A DNA stretch of 64,000 nucleotides from contig NZ_CP060295.1 of the NCBI RefSeq assembly GCF_014302995.1, forward strand, positions 7,324,699 to 7,388,698, read 5' to 3'. The position numbers were made by a program, and so were the translations under genes. The first letter of the stretch is position 1. The number at the start of each line of letters is the position of its first letter. This DNA is from Variovorax sp. PAMC26660 (lineage in GTDB: Bacteria; Pseudomonadota; Gammaproteobacteria; Burkholderiales; Burkholderiaceae_C). Shown here in pieces: positions 26,791 to 37,200 of the stretch. The notes under the pieces were generated by a model, which was not told the DNA's origin, made no database searches, and saw only the letters and a list, made by a program, of their open reading frames with translations.

Positions 26791-29397
26791 ATGCGCGCAT
26801 TGCTCACCACCTTCTCCTGGCAGGAACTCCGCCACCACCCCTGGCGCAACGCGGCGGCCGTGCTGGCGGTGATGCTGGGCGTGGCACTCGCGTTCTCCGT
26901 GCAGTTGATCAACGCCTCGGCACTCGACGAATTCTCCAGCGCCGTGCGCTCGGTGAACGGCCAGCCCGACCTTGAAGTGCGCGCCGTGCAAGGAGGCTTC
27001 GACGAAGCTGTGTTCGCAAAGCTGGCGCAGCAACCGCAGGTGACGCTCGCGAGCCCGGTGCTCGAATTCCAGGGACTGGCGCTGGCGGGCGGCGAACGCC
27101 AGGTGCCGATGCGCGTGATCGGTGTCGATGCGCTGGTGCTGCCCACCATCGCGCCTGCGCTGATGCCGCAGCCCGCTGCGGGTGCCGACCGCTTCGCACT
27201 GTTCGCGCCGGGCCATGTGTTTTTGAACGCCGCTGCGCGTAGCGTGCTGGGCCTGCCGTCGCAAGCCGATGCCGGCGCGACGGAGACGGTGCAACTGCGC
27301 AGCGGCGACGCATGGCAGCGGCTCGACGTGGCTGGCCATGTCGCCGCCAGCGGCGCGGCGCTCGCAGTGATGGACATTGCCGCGGCCCAGGAGCTGTTCG
27401 GCCAGATCGGCCAACTCAGCCGCATCGACCTGCGACTCGCACCCGGCACCGACCGCGCGGCCTTCATCGCTTCACTGCAGCAATCGCCGGGCTGGCCCGC
27501 AGGCGTGCAGTTCGCCGAGCCGGGCGATGCAGCCGAACGCGTGAGCAACCTGTCGCGTGCCTACCGCGTCAACCTCACGGTGCTGGCGCTGGTCGCGCTG
27601 TTCACCGGCGCCTTTCTCGTCTTCTCGGTGCTCGCGCTCAGCGTGGCCAAGCGCGCGCAGCAGTTCGCGCTGCTCGGCGTACTGGGCCTGACACCGCGCG
27701 AGCGGCTGCGGCTGGTGCTGACCGAATCGCTGGTGCTGGGCCTGATCGGCAGCGCGGCCGGCATCGCGCTCGGCACCGCGCTCGCAGCCTTCGCGCTACG
27801 GGTGCTCGGCGGCGACCTGGGCGGCGGCTACTTCGAAGGCGTCGCGCCCAAGCTGCACTGGAGCAGCGGCTCGGCGGCGCTGTACGGCGGCCTCGGCGTG
27901 CTGGCCGCGCTGGTCGGCGGCTGGTGGCCGGCGCGCGCCGCGCAAGCCTTGCCCGAGGCGCAAACGCTCAAGGGCCTGGGCGCCGCGCCCACGCAGGGCA
28001 ACAGCCACTGGCTGGCGTTAGGGCTGATCGCCATCAGCGTGGTGTTGGCGAACATCCCGGCCATCGGCGGCATTCCGGTCGCGGCTTACTTGTCCGTGGC
28101 CTGCCTGCTGGTCGGTGGCATCACTGCCCTGCCCTGGCTGATCGCGTTGCTGTACGACCGCGTGGCACCCGTGTTCGCGCAGCGCGTGCTGCCGATGCTG
28201 GCCGTCGAGCGCGCGCGGCGCATGCGTGGCACGGCGGCCGTGGCGGTGAGTGGCGTGGTAGCGAGCCTGAGCCTTGCCGTAGCGCTCACCGTGATGGTCG
28301 CGAGCTTCCGCGATTCGGTCACGCACTGGCTCGACGTGGTGCTGCCGGCGGACCTGTATGTGCGCGCCACATCCGGAGGACGCGGCAGCAACACCGGCAA
28401 CAGCAGCAGCACCGACACCGCGACGTTTCCGCCGGCCTTCGTGCAGGCGCTGGCGCAATTGCCCGGCGTGGCGCGCACGGGCACGCTGCGCACCCAGTCG
28501 CTGCAGCTCGATGCCTCCCGCCCGACCGTGGCGCTGATCGCGCGCAGTCTTGAAGGCAGCGCAGCGCAGTCGCTGCCGCTGGTGGGCGCCGCGTTGCCGG
28601 TGCCCGAGGGACAGATCGGCATCTACGTGAGCGAGCCGATGGCCGAGCTGTACGGCGCGAAACCGGGAACGACGTTCGCGCCGATGTCGGGCGCCATGGC
28701 TGCGGCCGCCTCATCGAAAACGGCGCCCGTCTTTTTCGTCGCGGGCGTCTGGCGTGACTACGCGCGGCAGTTCGGCGCGATCACGATGGATGCGCGCGAC
28801 TTCGAGCGCATCACCGGCGAGCGCAACGTGAGCGACGTGGCACTGTGGCTCGAGGCGGGCGCGTCGGAAGGCGCCGTGCAGGCCGGCGTGCGCAAGCTGG
28901 CGGCGCAACAGGGCGGCGCGTCTTCGGAGTCGGTCGAGATTTCTTCCGTGGGACAGATCCGCACGACCTCGCTGCGCATCTTCGATCGCAGCTTCGCGGT
29001 GACCTACTGGCTGCAGGCGGTGGCCATTGCCATCGGGCTCTTCGGCATTGCGGCGAGCTTCAGCGCGCAGGTGCTGGCGCGGCGCAAGGAGTTCGGGCTG
29101 CTCGCGCACCTGGGGTTCACGCGGCGGCAGGTGCTGGCTGTCGTGGCGGGCGAAGGCGCTGCGTGGACGGCCATCGGTGCCGTGGCAGGGCTGGTGCTCG
29201 GGCTGGCTGTGTCGGTGGTGCTGGTGAAGGTGGTGAACCCGCAGAGCTTCCACTGGAGCATGGACTTGCTGGTGCCTTGGTCGCGGCTGCTGGTGCTTTG
29301 TGCGGCAGTGGTGGCAGCCGGCACGGTGACTGCCTGGATGGCGGGGCGGGCTGCGGCCGGCAAGGACGTGGTCCTGGCAGTCAAGGAAGACTGGTAG
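26791..29397 (+). CDS. FtsX-type ABC transporter permease (two FtsX domains)
   Basis: An 868-residue inner-membrane permease. A first TM (WRNAAAVLAVMLGVALAF) is followed by a periplasmic domain to ~residue 260, then an FtsX block of three TMs (NLTVLALVALFTGAFLVFSV onward). A second TM/periplasmic/FtsX set ends at residue 868, with motifs LARRKEFGLLAHLGFTRRQV and VAGEGAAWTAIGAVAG. This doubled plan matches the LolE/MacB-related permeases of the att-like systems. It has no ATPase partner next to it; the ATPase at 21520 is the best candidate. Confidence 0.88.
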   Translation: MRALLTTFSWQELRHHPWRNAAAVLAVMLGVALAFSVQLINASALDEFSSAVRSVNGQPDLEVRAVQGGFDEAVFAKLAQQPQVTLASPVLEFQGLALAGGERQVPMRVIGVDALVLPTIAPALMPQPAAGADRFALFAPGHVFLNAAARSVLGLPSQADAGATETVQLRSGDAWQRLDVAGHVAASGAALAVMDIAAAQELFGQIGQLSRIDLRLAPGTDRAAFIASLQQSPGWPAGVQFAEPGDAAERVSNLSRAYRVNLTVLALVALFTGAFLVFSVLALSVAKRAQQFALLGVLGLTPRERLRLVLTESLVLGLIGSAAGIALGTALAAFALRVLGGDLGGGYFEGVAPKLHWSSGSAALYGGLGVLAALVGGWWPARAAQALPEAQTLKGLGAAPTQGNSHWLALGLIAISVVLANIPAIGGIPVAAYLSVACLLVGGITALPWLIALLYDRVAPVFAQRVLPMLAVERARRMRGTAAVAVSGVVASLSLAVALTVMVASFRDSVTHWLDVVLPADLYVRATSGGRGSNTGNSSSTDTATFPPAFVQALAQLPGVARTGTLRTQSLQLDASRPTVALIARSLEGSAAQSLPLVGAALPVPEGQIGIYVSEPMAELYGAKPGTTFAPMSGAMAAAASSKTAPVFFVAGVWRDYARQFGAITMDARDFERITGERNVSDVALWLEAGASEGAVQAGVRKLAAQQGGASSESVEISSVGQIRTTSLRIFDRSFAVTYWLQAVAIAIGLFGIAASFSAQVLARRKEFGLLAHLGFTRRQVLAVVAGEGAAWTAIGAVAGLVLGLAVSVVLVKVVNPQSFHWSMDLLVPWSRLLVLCAAVVAAGTVTAWMAGRAAAGKDVVLAVKEDW

Positions 29398-29403
29398 CCC
29401 TTG

Positions 29404-29449
29404 TTCTTTCCCGGGGCCGGGGTGCGCCCCCTGCCCCGGGAAAGAAAAA
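29404..29449. terminator. Strong hairpin terminator between convergent genes
   Basis: The arms TTCTTTCCCGGGGC (29404-29417) and GCCCCGGGAAAGAA (29433-29446) are perfectly complementary over 14 bp. A- and T-rich ends make it usable from both strands. Confidence 0.9.
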
Positions 29450-29450
29450 C

Positions 29451-31991
29451 TCACTTGCCGGGCGTGAGCTGAATCCTCTCCACGGTCTCTTTCTCGACCG
29501 CCGACCGGGTGTAGACCAGCGGCACGTACTTCCCTTCCAGCCATAGCGGCGCCAGGTCCCGATAGTTCGGGCTGTCCGGGTTCCCCGATTGCCCCGGCGT
29601 GTTGATGACCCGCGAAGCATCCCAGTTGCCCACGTCCAGCACCATGCGGAACGAAGCCCCCGCCGTCAGCTTGTAGTCGCTCGCGCGGTAGGTGGCGGCC
29701 ATCGGCGTGAAGGAAGAGCCGGACATCGGCCAGTCGCCCACGTCCAGCTTCTTGCGCGTCGCCGCATCGACGACGCCGCCCAGCGGATGCCGGAACTCCG
29801 CGCGATGCAAGGTGCCCCACTTCCATGCCGCCGGGTCGGGCCCGAGCTTGGCGGAAAGCTCCTGCATCGCGGCCGGCAAGGTCTTCAGCAGCAAGGCATC
29901 GCGCTGTTCGTTGGTCATCCATCCGAACGGGTTCTCCAGCAGCAGCACCATGCGCGTGTTGTCGCCCGGTGCGGCCAGCGCGGCGGCGCTGTCGCCGGCC
30001 CCGGCCTTGAGCACGGCCGCACGCAAGGGCTTGCTGCTCCACACCTCGTACAGCGCGGCGGCTCCGCTGTCGCGGTCCATGGTGCCGTCCCAGCCCTGCA
30101 ACATGCGCAGGGCCGTCGCGGTCTGCGCGTCGTCGCTGCGCAGGCCGGCCAGCAGCTTCAGCACGCGCTGCGCCGGCGTCGCGACGATGTCGTTCTGCAT
30201 GCGCTCCGAATCCTCGATGGTGAAGCGCGAACCCGCCGCCACCTTGGCCGCGAACAGCTCCTTGAGCCGGCGTGCGCGGGCCGCATCGCTCCATTCGTAG
30301 CCGACACCTTTCTTCGCGGCGGGATGGTCGGGCGGAATGTTGTTCTCGTTGGCAGTCACGACGTAGCCGCGCGCCGGGTTGAACTCCGATGGCAGTTCGT
30401 CGCCATTGCGAAAGCCCGACCACTCGTAGCGACCATCGCCCGGCACCGGCATGAGCCCGTCCCAGTTGGGGCGGATCGGCGTGAGGCCGCCCGGAATCCA
30501 GCCGACGTTGCCGCTGGTGTCCGCATAGACCTGGTTCTCGCCCGGTGCGCCCCAGCGGTTCATGGCCGCGCGGAACTGGTCCCAGTTGCGCGCGCGCATG
30601 TAGTCCATCGAACCGAAATACGGCGCCATGCCGGGCTCCAGCCAGGCTGCGCGCAAGGCATATGCACGCGACTTGCGCGGCTCGGACAGCAGCACCGGGC
30701 CGTGGCGCGTGAAGGTGTTGACCACCTCGCGCGGCGTGCTTTCACCTCTGACCGCGATGCGCTCCCTGACGTGCGTCATCGGCTCCCAGCGGCCCTGGTA
30801 GCGGTACTCGTCCGGGTTGCGCGGGTTGAGCTGGTACACGTACAGGTCTTCCTGGTCCATGTAGAAGCGCGTGAGACCGAAGGCGATGGTGCCGTTGTGG
30901 CCGATCGACAGGCCGGGCAGGAAGGGCTCGCCCGCGCCGATGGCGTCCATGCCGGGCGCGCTCAGGTGCGTCATGTAGCGCAGGCTCGGCGCGCCGTGGG
31001 CACGGTGCGGATCGTTGGCCAGGATGGGGCGTCCGGTGGCCGTGAGCTTGGGCGAGATCACCCAGTTGTTGCTGCCGTAGGCGCCGGTCGGGTCGCCTTG
31101 CGCGGCTTGCTCTTGCTGCGCCCTCGCCGCAACCGACTCGGCGCTGCCGGGCAGCAAGGCGACCGGCGTGGAGGCAGCACCTGTGTTCAAACCCACCCGC
31201 GTGTTGGCCTTGGTGAACTGCGGCGGCTCGGTCGCTCGCATGTAGGCGGCGCGCAGCTCGGCCGCCGGAATGTTGCAAGGGTCCAGGCCCGGCGGCACGC
31301 GGGGCGTGACCGGCGGATCGAGTTCGCGGCGCAGCCAGTCGGCCTTGATGCCGGCACCGCCCGCGCAGAAGGCCTTGGCGCGGTCAATCTCCGAAGTGAA
31401 GTTGAGCGTGAGCCCGTGGTGCCGGATGCGCACCACGTCCTCGGGCGACCACATCGCCGGCTGATAGTCCAGCAGCGCGAACTCGGGCGGCAGCAGCGCG
31501 GGCTGCGCACGCACCTGTGCCACGTAGGCATTGACGCCGGCCGTGAACGCCTCCGCCACGCGCTTGGCGTCGGAGCCGTAGGCCAGCCATTCGCGGTACA
31601 TGTCGCCGCGATAGAGCACGGCGCGCGCGGCGCGGTCGCTCTCGACCCAGGCGGGGCCGAAGTCCTTCGCCATTTCGCCGAGGCCGCGCTTGCGCCACAG
31701 GTCCATCTGCCACAGCCGGTCGCGCGCGGCGATGAAGCCCTGCGCCACGAAGGCGTCGTAGAGCGTGCCCGCATAAAGGTGCGGCACGCCCCAGCGATCG
31801 ACCAGCACCTCGGCCGGTTTCTCCAGGCCCGGCACGGCGAAGGATGAGGAGGGGCGCTGCGGCGTCGTCCCCTTGTCGGGAGGCCCCGATGCGCAGCCGG
31901 CGAGCGCGAGGACCGCGAACGCAACAGCGCCGATGGAATGCCTTTGACTTAACGAGCGCCGCGATGCGGGGCGCAGGTTTGTTCTTTTCAT
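29451..31991 (-). CDS. Penicillin acylase family lipoprotein
   Basis: An 846-residue N-terminal-nucleophile hydrolase. It has a lipoprotein signal with lipobox LALAGC. The pro-region motif VDRWGVPHLYAGTLYDAFVA and QGFIAARDRLWQMDLWR belong to the alpha chain. The autocatalytic cleavage site precedes Ser307 in AYGSNNW, followed by LANDPHRA. Family members deacylate penicillins, acyl-homoserine lactones or other amides; quorum quenching is therefore possible but not shown. The large size (normally ~750-850) is typical. It diverges from the cysteine synthase-like gene. Confidence 0.9.
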   Translation of the reverse strand: MKRTNLRPASRRSLSQRHSIGAVAFAVLALAGCASGPPDKGTTPQRPSSSFAVPGLEKPAEVLVDRWGVPHLYAGTLYDAFVAQGFIAARDRLWQMDLWRKRGLGEMAKDFGPAWVESDRAARAVLYRGDMYREWLAYGSDAKRVAEAFTAGVNAYVAQVRAQPALLPPEFALLDYQPAMWSPEDVVRIRHHGLTLNFTSEIDRAKAFCAGGAGIKADWLRRELDPPVTPRVPPGLDPCNIPAAELRAAYMRATEPPQFTKANTRVGLNTGAASTPVALLPGSAESVAARAQQEQAAQGDPTGAYGSNNWVISPKLTATGRPILANDPHRAHGAPSLRYMTHLSAPGMDAIGAGEPFLPGLSIGHNGTIAFGLTRFYMDQEDLYVYQLNPRNPDEYRYQGRWEPMTHVRERIAVRGESTPREVVNTFTRHGPVLLSEPRKSRAYALRAAWLEPGMAPYFGSMDYMRARNWDQFRAAMNRWGAPGENQVYADTSGNVGWIPGGLTPIRPNWDGLMPVPGDGRYEWSGFRNGDELPSEFNPARGYVVTANENNIPPDHPAAKKGVGYEWSDAARARRLKELFAAKVAAGSRFTIEDSERMQNDIVATPAQRVLKLLAGLRSDDAQTATALRMLQGWDGTMDRDSGAAALYEVWSSKPLRAAVLKAGAGDSAAALAAPGDNTRMVLLLENPFGWMTNEQRDALLLKTLPAAMQELSAKLGPDPAAWKWGTLHRAEFRHPLGGVVDAATRKKLDVGDWPMSGSSFTPMAATYRASDYKLTAGASFRMVLDVGNWDASRVINTPGQSGNPDSPNYRDLAPLWLEGKYVPLVYTRSAVEKETVERIQLTPGK

Positions 31992-32085
31992 GTGTCTCGT
32001 CTCCTGCCTGTTGATGGCAGCGCACAGTATCCCGATTTACGCGCCGGGTGGGGGTTACAAGGCATGACTTGTAGACTGGCGCGCT

Positions 32086-33168
32086 ATGCAGCAGCAAACC
32101 CCCTCTTCCTCTTCTTTCTGCAGCGGCTGGCTCGGCGGTGCCATCCGCCGCATCGAGGCCGACTACCAGCGCAGTGCCGACACGCACCTCATCCCGCTGC
32201 CCATGCCCGCGCTCGCCGCGCAGGGCATCGACCTGTACCTGAAAGACGAGTCGACGCACCCGACCGGCAGCCTCAAGCACCGGCTCGCGCGTTCGCTCTT
32301 TCTCTATGCGCTGTGCAACGGCTGGGTGCGCGAAGGCACGACCATCGTCGAAGCCTCGAGCGGCTCGACGGCGGTGAGCGAGGCTTACTTCGCGCGACTG
32401 CTGGGCCTGCCCTTCATCGCGGTGATGCCGCGCACCACCTCGCCCGAGAAGATCGCGCAGATCGCCTTCTACGGCGCGAGCTGCCACTTCGTCGACCATG
32501 CGGCGCAGGTGTACGAAGAGGCGCGTGCACTGGCCGAGCGCACCGGCGGCCACTACATGGACCAGTTCACGTACGCCGAGCGCGCCACCGACTGGCGCGG
32601 CAACAACAACATCGCCGAGAGCATGTTCCAGCAGATGGCGCGCGAGCGGCATCCGGTGCCCAGGTGGATCGTGGTGGGCGCCGGCACCGGCGGCACCAGC
32701 GCCACCATCGGGCGCTACCTGCGCTTTCGCTGCCACGACACCCAGGTGTGCGTGCCAGACCCCGAAGGCTCGGTGTTCTCGGCCTATCACCGCACGGGCG
32801 ATGCCACGCTGACGGCCGTGGGCTCGCGCATCGAAGGCATTGGCCGGCCGCGCGTGGAGCCCAGCTTCATCCGCACGCTGGTCGACCGCATGATCGAAGT
32901 GCCGAACCTCGATTCGGTGGCGGCGATGCATGCGCTGTCGGCGCTGCTGGGGCGCAAGGTCGGCCCGTCGACCGGCACCAACTTCATCGGCATGCTCGCC
33001 GTGGCGCAGGAGATGCGCGCGGCCGGCCAACAGGGCTCGATTCTTTCGCTGCTGTGCGATGCGGGCGAGCGCTACCTGCCGAGCTATCACGACGCGGCGT
33101 GGGTGCGAAACGCCTTCGGCGACATCGGCCCGGCGCAGCAGCGCATCGACGCGCTGGTTGCGGCTTGA
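32086..33168 (+). CDS. PLP-dependent cysteine synthase family protein (Cds1-like)
   Basis: A 360-residue fold-type II PLP enzyme. The cofactor lysine is in [11 protein letters not shown] and the Asn loop is [18 protein letters not shown]. The phosphate loop is [17 protein letters not shown], and the C-terminal part carries PSTGTNFIG. The longer-than-CysK length and the GSLKHR context fit the L-cysteine desulfhydrase (Cds1) subgroup that yields pyruvate, ammonia and sulfide. CysK/CysM activity cannot be excluded. The AttH-like gene follows after 2 bp, so the two are cotranscribed. Confidence 0.85.
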   Translation: MQQQTPSSSSFCSGWLGGAIRRIEADYQRSADTHLIPLPMPALAAQGIDLYLKDESTHPTGSLKHRLARSLFLYALCNGWVREGTTIVEASSGSTAVSEAYFARLLGLPFIAVMPRTTSPEKIAQIAFYGASCHFVDHAAQVYEEARALAERTGGHYMDQFTYAERATDWRGNNNIAESMFQQMARERHPVPRWIVVGAGTGGTSATIGRYLRFRCHDTQVCVPDPEGSVFSAYHRTGDATLTAVGSRIEGIGRPRVEPSFIRTLVDRMIEVPNLDSVAAMHALSALLGRKVGPSTGTNFIGMLAVAQEMRAAGQQGSILSLLCDAGERYLPSYHDAAWVRNAFGDIGPAQQRIDALVAA

Positions 33169-33170
33169 CG

Positions 33171-34235
33171 ATGCCTGCGTCTTTCGCGCTGTCGCGGCGC
33201 GGCTTGCTGCTCGCCGCGCTGTGCGCGGGGCCGGCGGCCTGGGCGCTGCCTGCGCGCACGCTGCAGTTTCCGCGCGACTTCGGCAGCCACCCTGATCTGC
33301 ACACCGAGTGGTGGTACATCACGGGCCACGCGAAGACTGCGGCCGGACGCGAGTTCGGCTTTCAGGTCACCTTCTTCCGTTCACGCGTCGAGGCCGCGCA
33401 GAACATGCGCTCGGCCTTCGCGGCGAAGAACCTCGTGTTCGCGCATGCGGCCGTCACCGATCTCGAAGGCCGCGTGCTGCTGCATGACCAGCGCATTGCG
33501 CGCGCGGGCTTCGGTGTGGCATCGGCGAGCGAGGCGGACACCGACGTGCGTATTCGCGACTGGTCGCTGGTGCGCAAGGACGGTAGCTATTCGGCGCGCA
33601 TTCCAGCCGGCGAGTTCACGCTCGACCTGCGTTTCACGCCGACACAGCCGGTGCTGCTGCAAGGCAACGCCGGCCTCTCGCGCAAGGGACCCGACGAAGC
33701 ACAAGCGAGCTACTACTACAGCGAGCCGCAGCTCAAGGCACAGGGCAAGCTGACGCTCAAGGGACAGGCCTTCGAGGTCGATGGCGCGGCTTGGCTCGAT
33801 CACGAGTGGAGCGAGGCGTTGATGCACCCCGAAGCCGTAGGCTGGGACTGGATCGGCATGAACCTGGACGACGGCAGCACACTCACGGCCTTTCATCTGC
33901 GCCGTGCCGATGGCAGCGGGCTGTGGGCCGGTGGTTCTTTCCGTCCGCAGGGCGGAGCGGCGCGCATCTTCAAGAACGACGAAGTGCATTTCGAGAGCGT
34001 GGACTCATGGACCAGTCCGCGCACGCAGGCGAAGTACCCGACGCAGTGGCGCGTGCAGACGCCATCAGGAAATTTCGTGGTGCGTGCGCTGCTGAACGAC
34101 CAGGAGCTGGACAGCCGGGGATCGACGGGTGGAGTGTACTGGGAAGGGTTGAGCGAACTGCTCGATGACCAGGGGCGCCGCGTGGGCCGCGGCTACCTGG
34201 AAATGACGGGCTACGCTGCGCCGCTGCGACTTTGA
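33171..34235 (+). CDS. AttH/CrtC-like lipocalin-fold hydratase family protein
   Basis: A 354-residue exported protein (short signal after SRRGLLLAALCAGPAAWA; the double Arg suggests Tat). Hallmarks of the family are FPRDFGSHPDLHTEWWYITGH at the start (the HTEWWY core), WLDHEWSE near residue 205 and WDWIGMNLDDGS. The family combines two lipocalin domains; CrtC hydrates carotenoids, while AttH-type members accompany ABC transporters. No carotenoid gene is present here, so the AttH role is favoured. The start lies 2 bp after the upstream stop. It ends at a terminator shared with the RTX gene. Confidence 0.88.
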   Translation: MPASFALSRRGLLLAALCAGPAAWALPARTLQFPRDFGSHPDLHTEWWYITGHAKTAAGREFGFQVTFFRSRVEAAQNMRSAFAAKNLVFAHAAVTDLEGRVLLHDQRIARAGFGVASASEADTDVRIRDWSLVRKDGSYSARIPAGEFTLDLRFTPTQPVLLQGNAGLSRKGPDEAQASYYYSEPQLKAQGKLTLKGQAFEVDGAAWLDHEWSEALMHPEAVGWDWIGMNLDDGSTLTAFHLRRADGSGLWAGGSFRPQGGAARIFKNDEVHFESVDSWTSPRTQAKYPTQWRVQTPSGNFVVRALLNDQELDSRGSTGGVYWEGLSELLDDQGRRVGRGYLEMTGYAAPLRL

Positions 34236-34285
34236 TGGCGATGCGGCCAGGAAGCCTGACCGCATCGCCACTCAGCGCTTTTTTC
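34236..34285. terminator. Terminator between the AttH-like and RTX genes
   Basis: The stem TGGCGATGCGG/CCGCATCGCCA (34236-34270) has 11 perfect pairs and a 13-nt loop. It is followed 8 bp later by TTTTTT at 34279-34284. It lies exactly between the two convergent stops. Confidence 0.8.
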
Positions 34286-37200
34286 TCAATGCCAGTTGGC
34301 AGCGATCACCTGACTCAGGCTGCTCTGGCAATTCGCAGGCAACGTGGTCTGGCCTGCAGCAGGCGGGGAGAAACCCGCCATGGCCTGAACAAGGTTCTGC
34401 ACCTGACCGTCCAGTAGCGTCTTGCCGTTGCTGGATTTGAATTGTTCGACGTGGTACTGGCCGCCCAGGTACCAGTTGTCGACCACCAACTTGTCATTGG
34501 TTCCGATCAGGCTGACCTCCAGATCATTGCCCGTTTGACGGAACCACAGTTGATCGGCACTCGAATCGAACGAGGCGACGTCGGTATTGCCGGTCGTCGC
34601 ATCGTTCTCGCTGATGTGATCGCCCCCATAGCCTCGTCCCATCAGATAGGTATCGTTCCCGTCTCCGCCGCTCAACGTGTCGTTGCCGCCTCGTCCATCA
34701 AGGAAGTCGTTTCCTGCACCGCCATTCAGCGTATTGGCTTGTCCATTGCCGATCAATGTATTGTTCAGCGCGTTGCCGGTGAGCGTGGTCGCGGCACCCA
34801 ACAGCACACCGTTTTCTACATTCGCCGCCAGTGCTGTGTTCACGCCCGCGTAGACGGTGTCGATGCCCTCGTTCGCAGCCTCGACCGCCGTATCGTCGAT
34901 GTTGTCGATGTAGTAGGTATCGTTGCCCACGCCGCCCGCCATGCGGTCGGCGCCTTGTGCACCATCCAGGATGTTGTCGCCGGCATTTCCGGTCAGTACG
35001 TTCGCAAGCTCGTTGCCGGTCGCGTTGATGTTGTACGTGCCGACCAGGCTGAGGTTCTCCTGGTTCTTGCCCAGCGTCCACGAAACGGAGGACTGGACCG
35101 TATCGACACCGGCATTGGCGTCTTCGGAAACCGTGTCCAACTGGTTGTCCACCAAGTAGGTATCGTTGCCCGTTCCGCCCACCAGGTCGTCGGCCTCCGC
35201 TCCGCCATCGAGCCGGTTGTCCCCGGCATTGCCCACGAGGCGATTGCGCTGCCCATTGCCGGTGGCGTTGAGATTTGCAGTACCCGTGAGCACCAGCACT
35301 TCGACGTCGTCAGGCAATTGATAGCTCACACTGGACTGCACAGTGTCGTAGCCACCGCCGGGCAACTCGTTGACCTTGTCACCGGCGTTGTCGACGACGT
35401 AGGCATCGTCACCCGTGCGTCCGGTCATGCTGTCGACGCCTGCCAGGCCATTGATCGTGTTGGCGCCCGCGTCTCCTGTCAAGGCGTCGTTTCCGGCAGT
35501 GCCTGCTATCGGCAAAGGTTGCACCGGTCCGGCAACCAGGGGTGACGCGATTGCCAGAGGCGCCGCACCGGGCACCGAGATTCCACTCACCTTGGACGCC
35601 GGCAACGGTGTTGCATCCGCACTGCCCGCAAAGATGAAATGGGCGGCGATCAGGGCGGCCGGTTCTACCGCAGACACTCCGACCGACACGACCGACTGCC
35701 CTTCCACCTGCGCCAATACACGCGTGATGAATGTGCCGTTGATGTTCAGCGCCTTGTTGATCTTGAGCTGGCTGAAATCCTTGATCCAGGCAAACTGGCT
35801 CAGATCGATCTTGTCCGCCGCCAGTTCGAAATCCGAGATCAGATTGCTGGTGCCGATGTCATTGCCGTAGAAGCCCATCGTCGGCGAACCACCGCCATCC
35901 GGCGCGACCAGAAAGCGGTCCGCTCCCGCGCCACCCGTCCGCACACCCGTGCCGGGCTGCCGCGTCGCGTACGAAATGCGGCCTTGATCGCCGTCGAGTA
36001 CCAAGACGTCGTTGCCAGCGCCGCCGTCCAGAGTGTCCAGCCCCGCGCCGCCCAGCAGCTTGTCGTTGCCTCCGTTGCCCAGCAGAACATCGTTACCCGC
36101 ACCACCGATCAGCAGGTCATCATCCTCCGTGCCTGGTTGCAGGGTGTTGCTGTCGGTGCCTCCGGTAGAGCCTTGGCCAGCCTGTTGCCAGGCCTGCAGC
36201 GTGGCCTGCGACTCAAAGAACTGGAACTGGGTCGTGCCGAGTTGGCTCACCAGACGATTGCGCACCAGGACGCCTTGGCCGTCGCCCAGGTCCAATTGGA
36301 CATCTGCTCCCACTTGCGTGCGGACGAGGGTGGCGAAGTTCAGGCTTGCAAAGCCCACCAGCGCTATGGTTTCCGGAGCACCCGCATTGTTGCCTATTGC
36401 AAAATCGACGATCACGTCCTGTGCTCCGGCATTCTTGCCGATGACGAAAAGATCGCTGCCCGCGCCGCCAGTGAGCACATCATTGCCCTTGCCGCCGTCC
36501 AGCGTGTCGTTGCCGTCCCCCCCGTTGATGACGTCTGAACCACGTCCACCCAGCAACACATTGTTCAGCGCGTTTCCCGTCAGGGTGTCGTTGCCATCGC
36601 CACCCATCGCAATCTCGATGTCGCCAATGAGGATGTTCAACGACCTGCCTGCAATCGTGCTGGTGCTGCCATTGCTCAGGTTGATCGTGCTGTTTCCCGT
36701 GACGGCGCTTGCATTGATGATGTCGGTTCCACTATTGCTGTCCACCAATGTGCTCGGGAGCTGGACATTGGGTATTCGGGTAGCGCCGATGAATTCATCT
36801 TTGCCACGGAATTCATCGGTGTAAACATACACGTCGTTGGTGTCGGCCTTCTTGCCATACAGGTCAAGCTTCCAGTTCTTGAGCGTGCCGGCATTGCCGG
36901 TGGCAGCGTCAATGACTTGCAATGTCCAATTGCCCGCACTTTGCTCGCCGAGCACATGGGTGGTGCTGAAGCTGAAGCTCAACGGCCCCGACGACGCATT
37001 GCCCAGATCGGTGGCAGCACTGCCCGGCGCCTTGTCGGGCCGGTTGACGAGGATGCTCTCGGTTCCCCCGGGTGAGATCAGCTTGATGATCAGGTCGCCC
37101 CAACGCTGGTGGTCCAGTTCGAGCGTGACTTGCGCGCTCTCGACCTCCACGCCGCCGCCCATGGCGAGCGTGCGCGCGACCATGCCGGTGCCGTCGGGAA

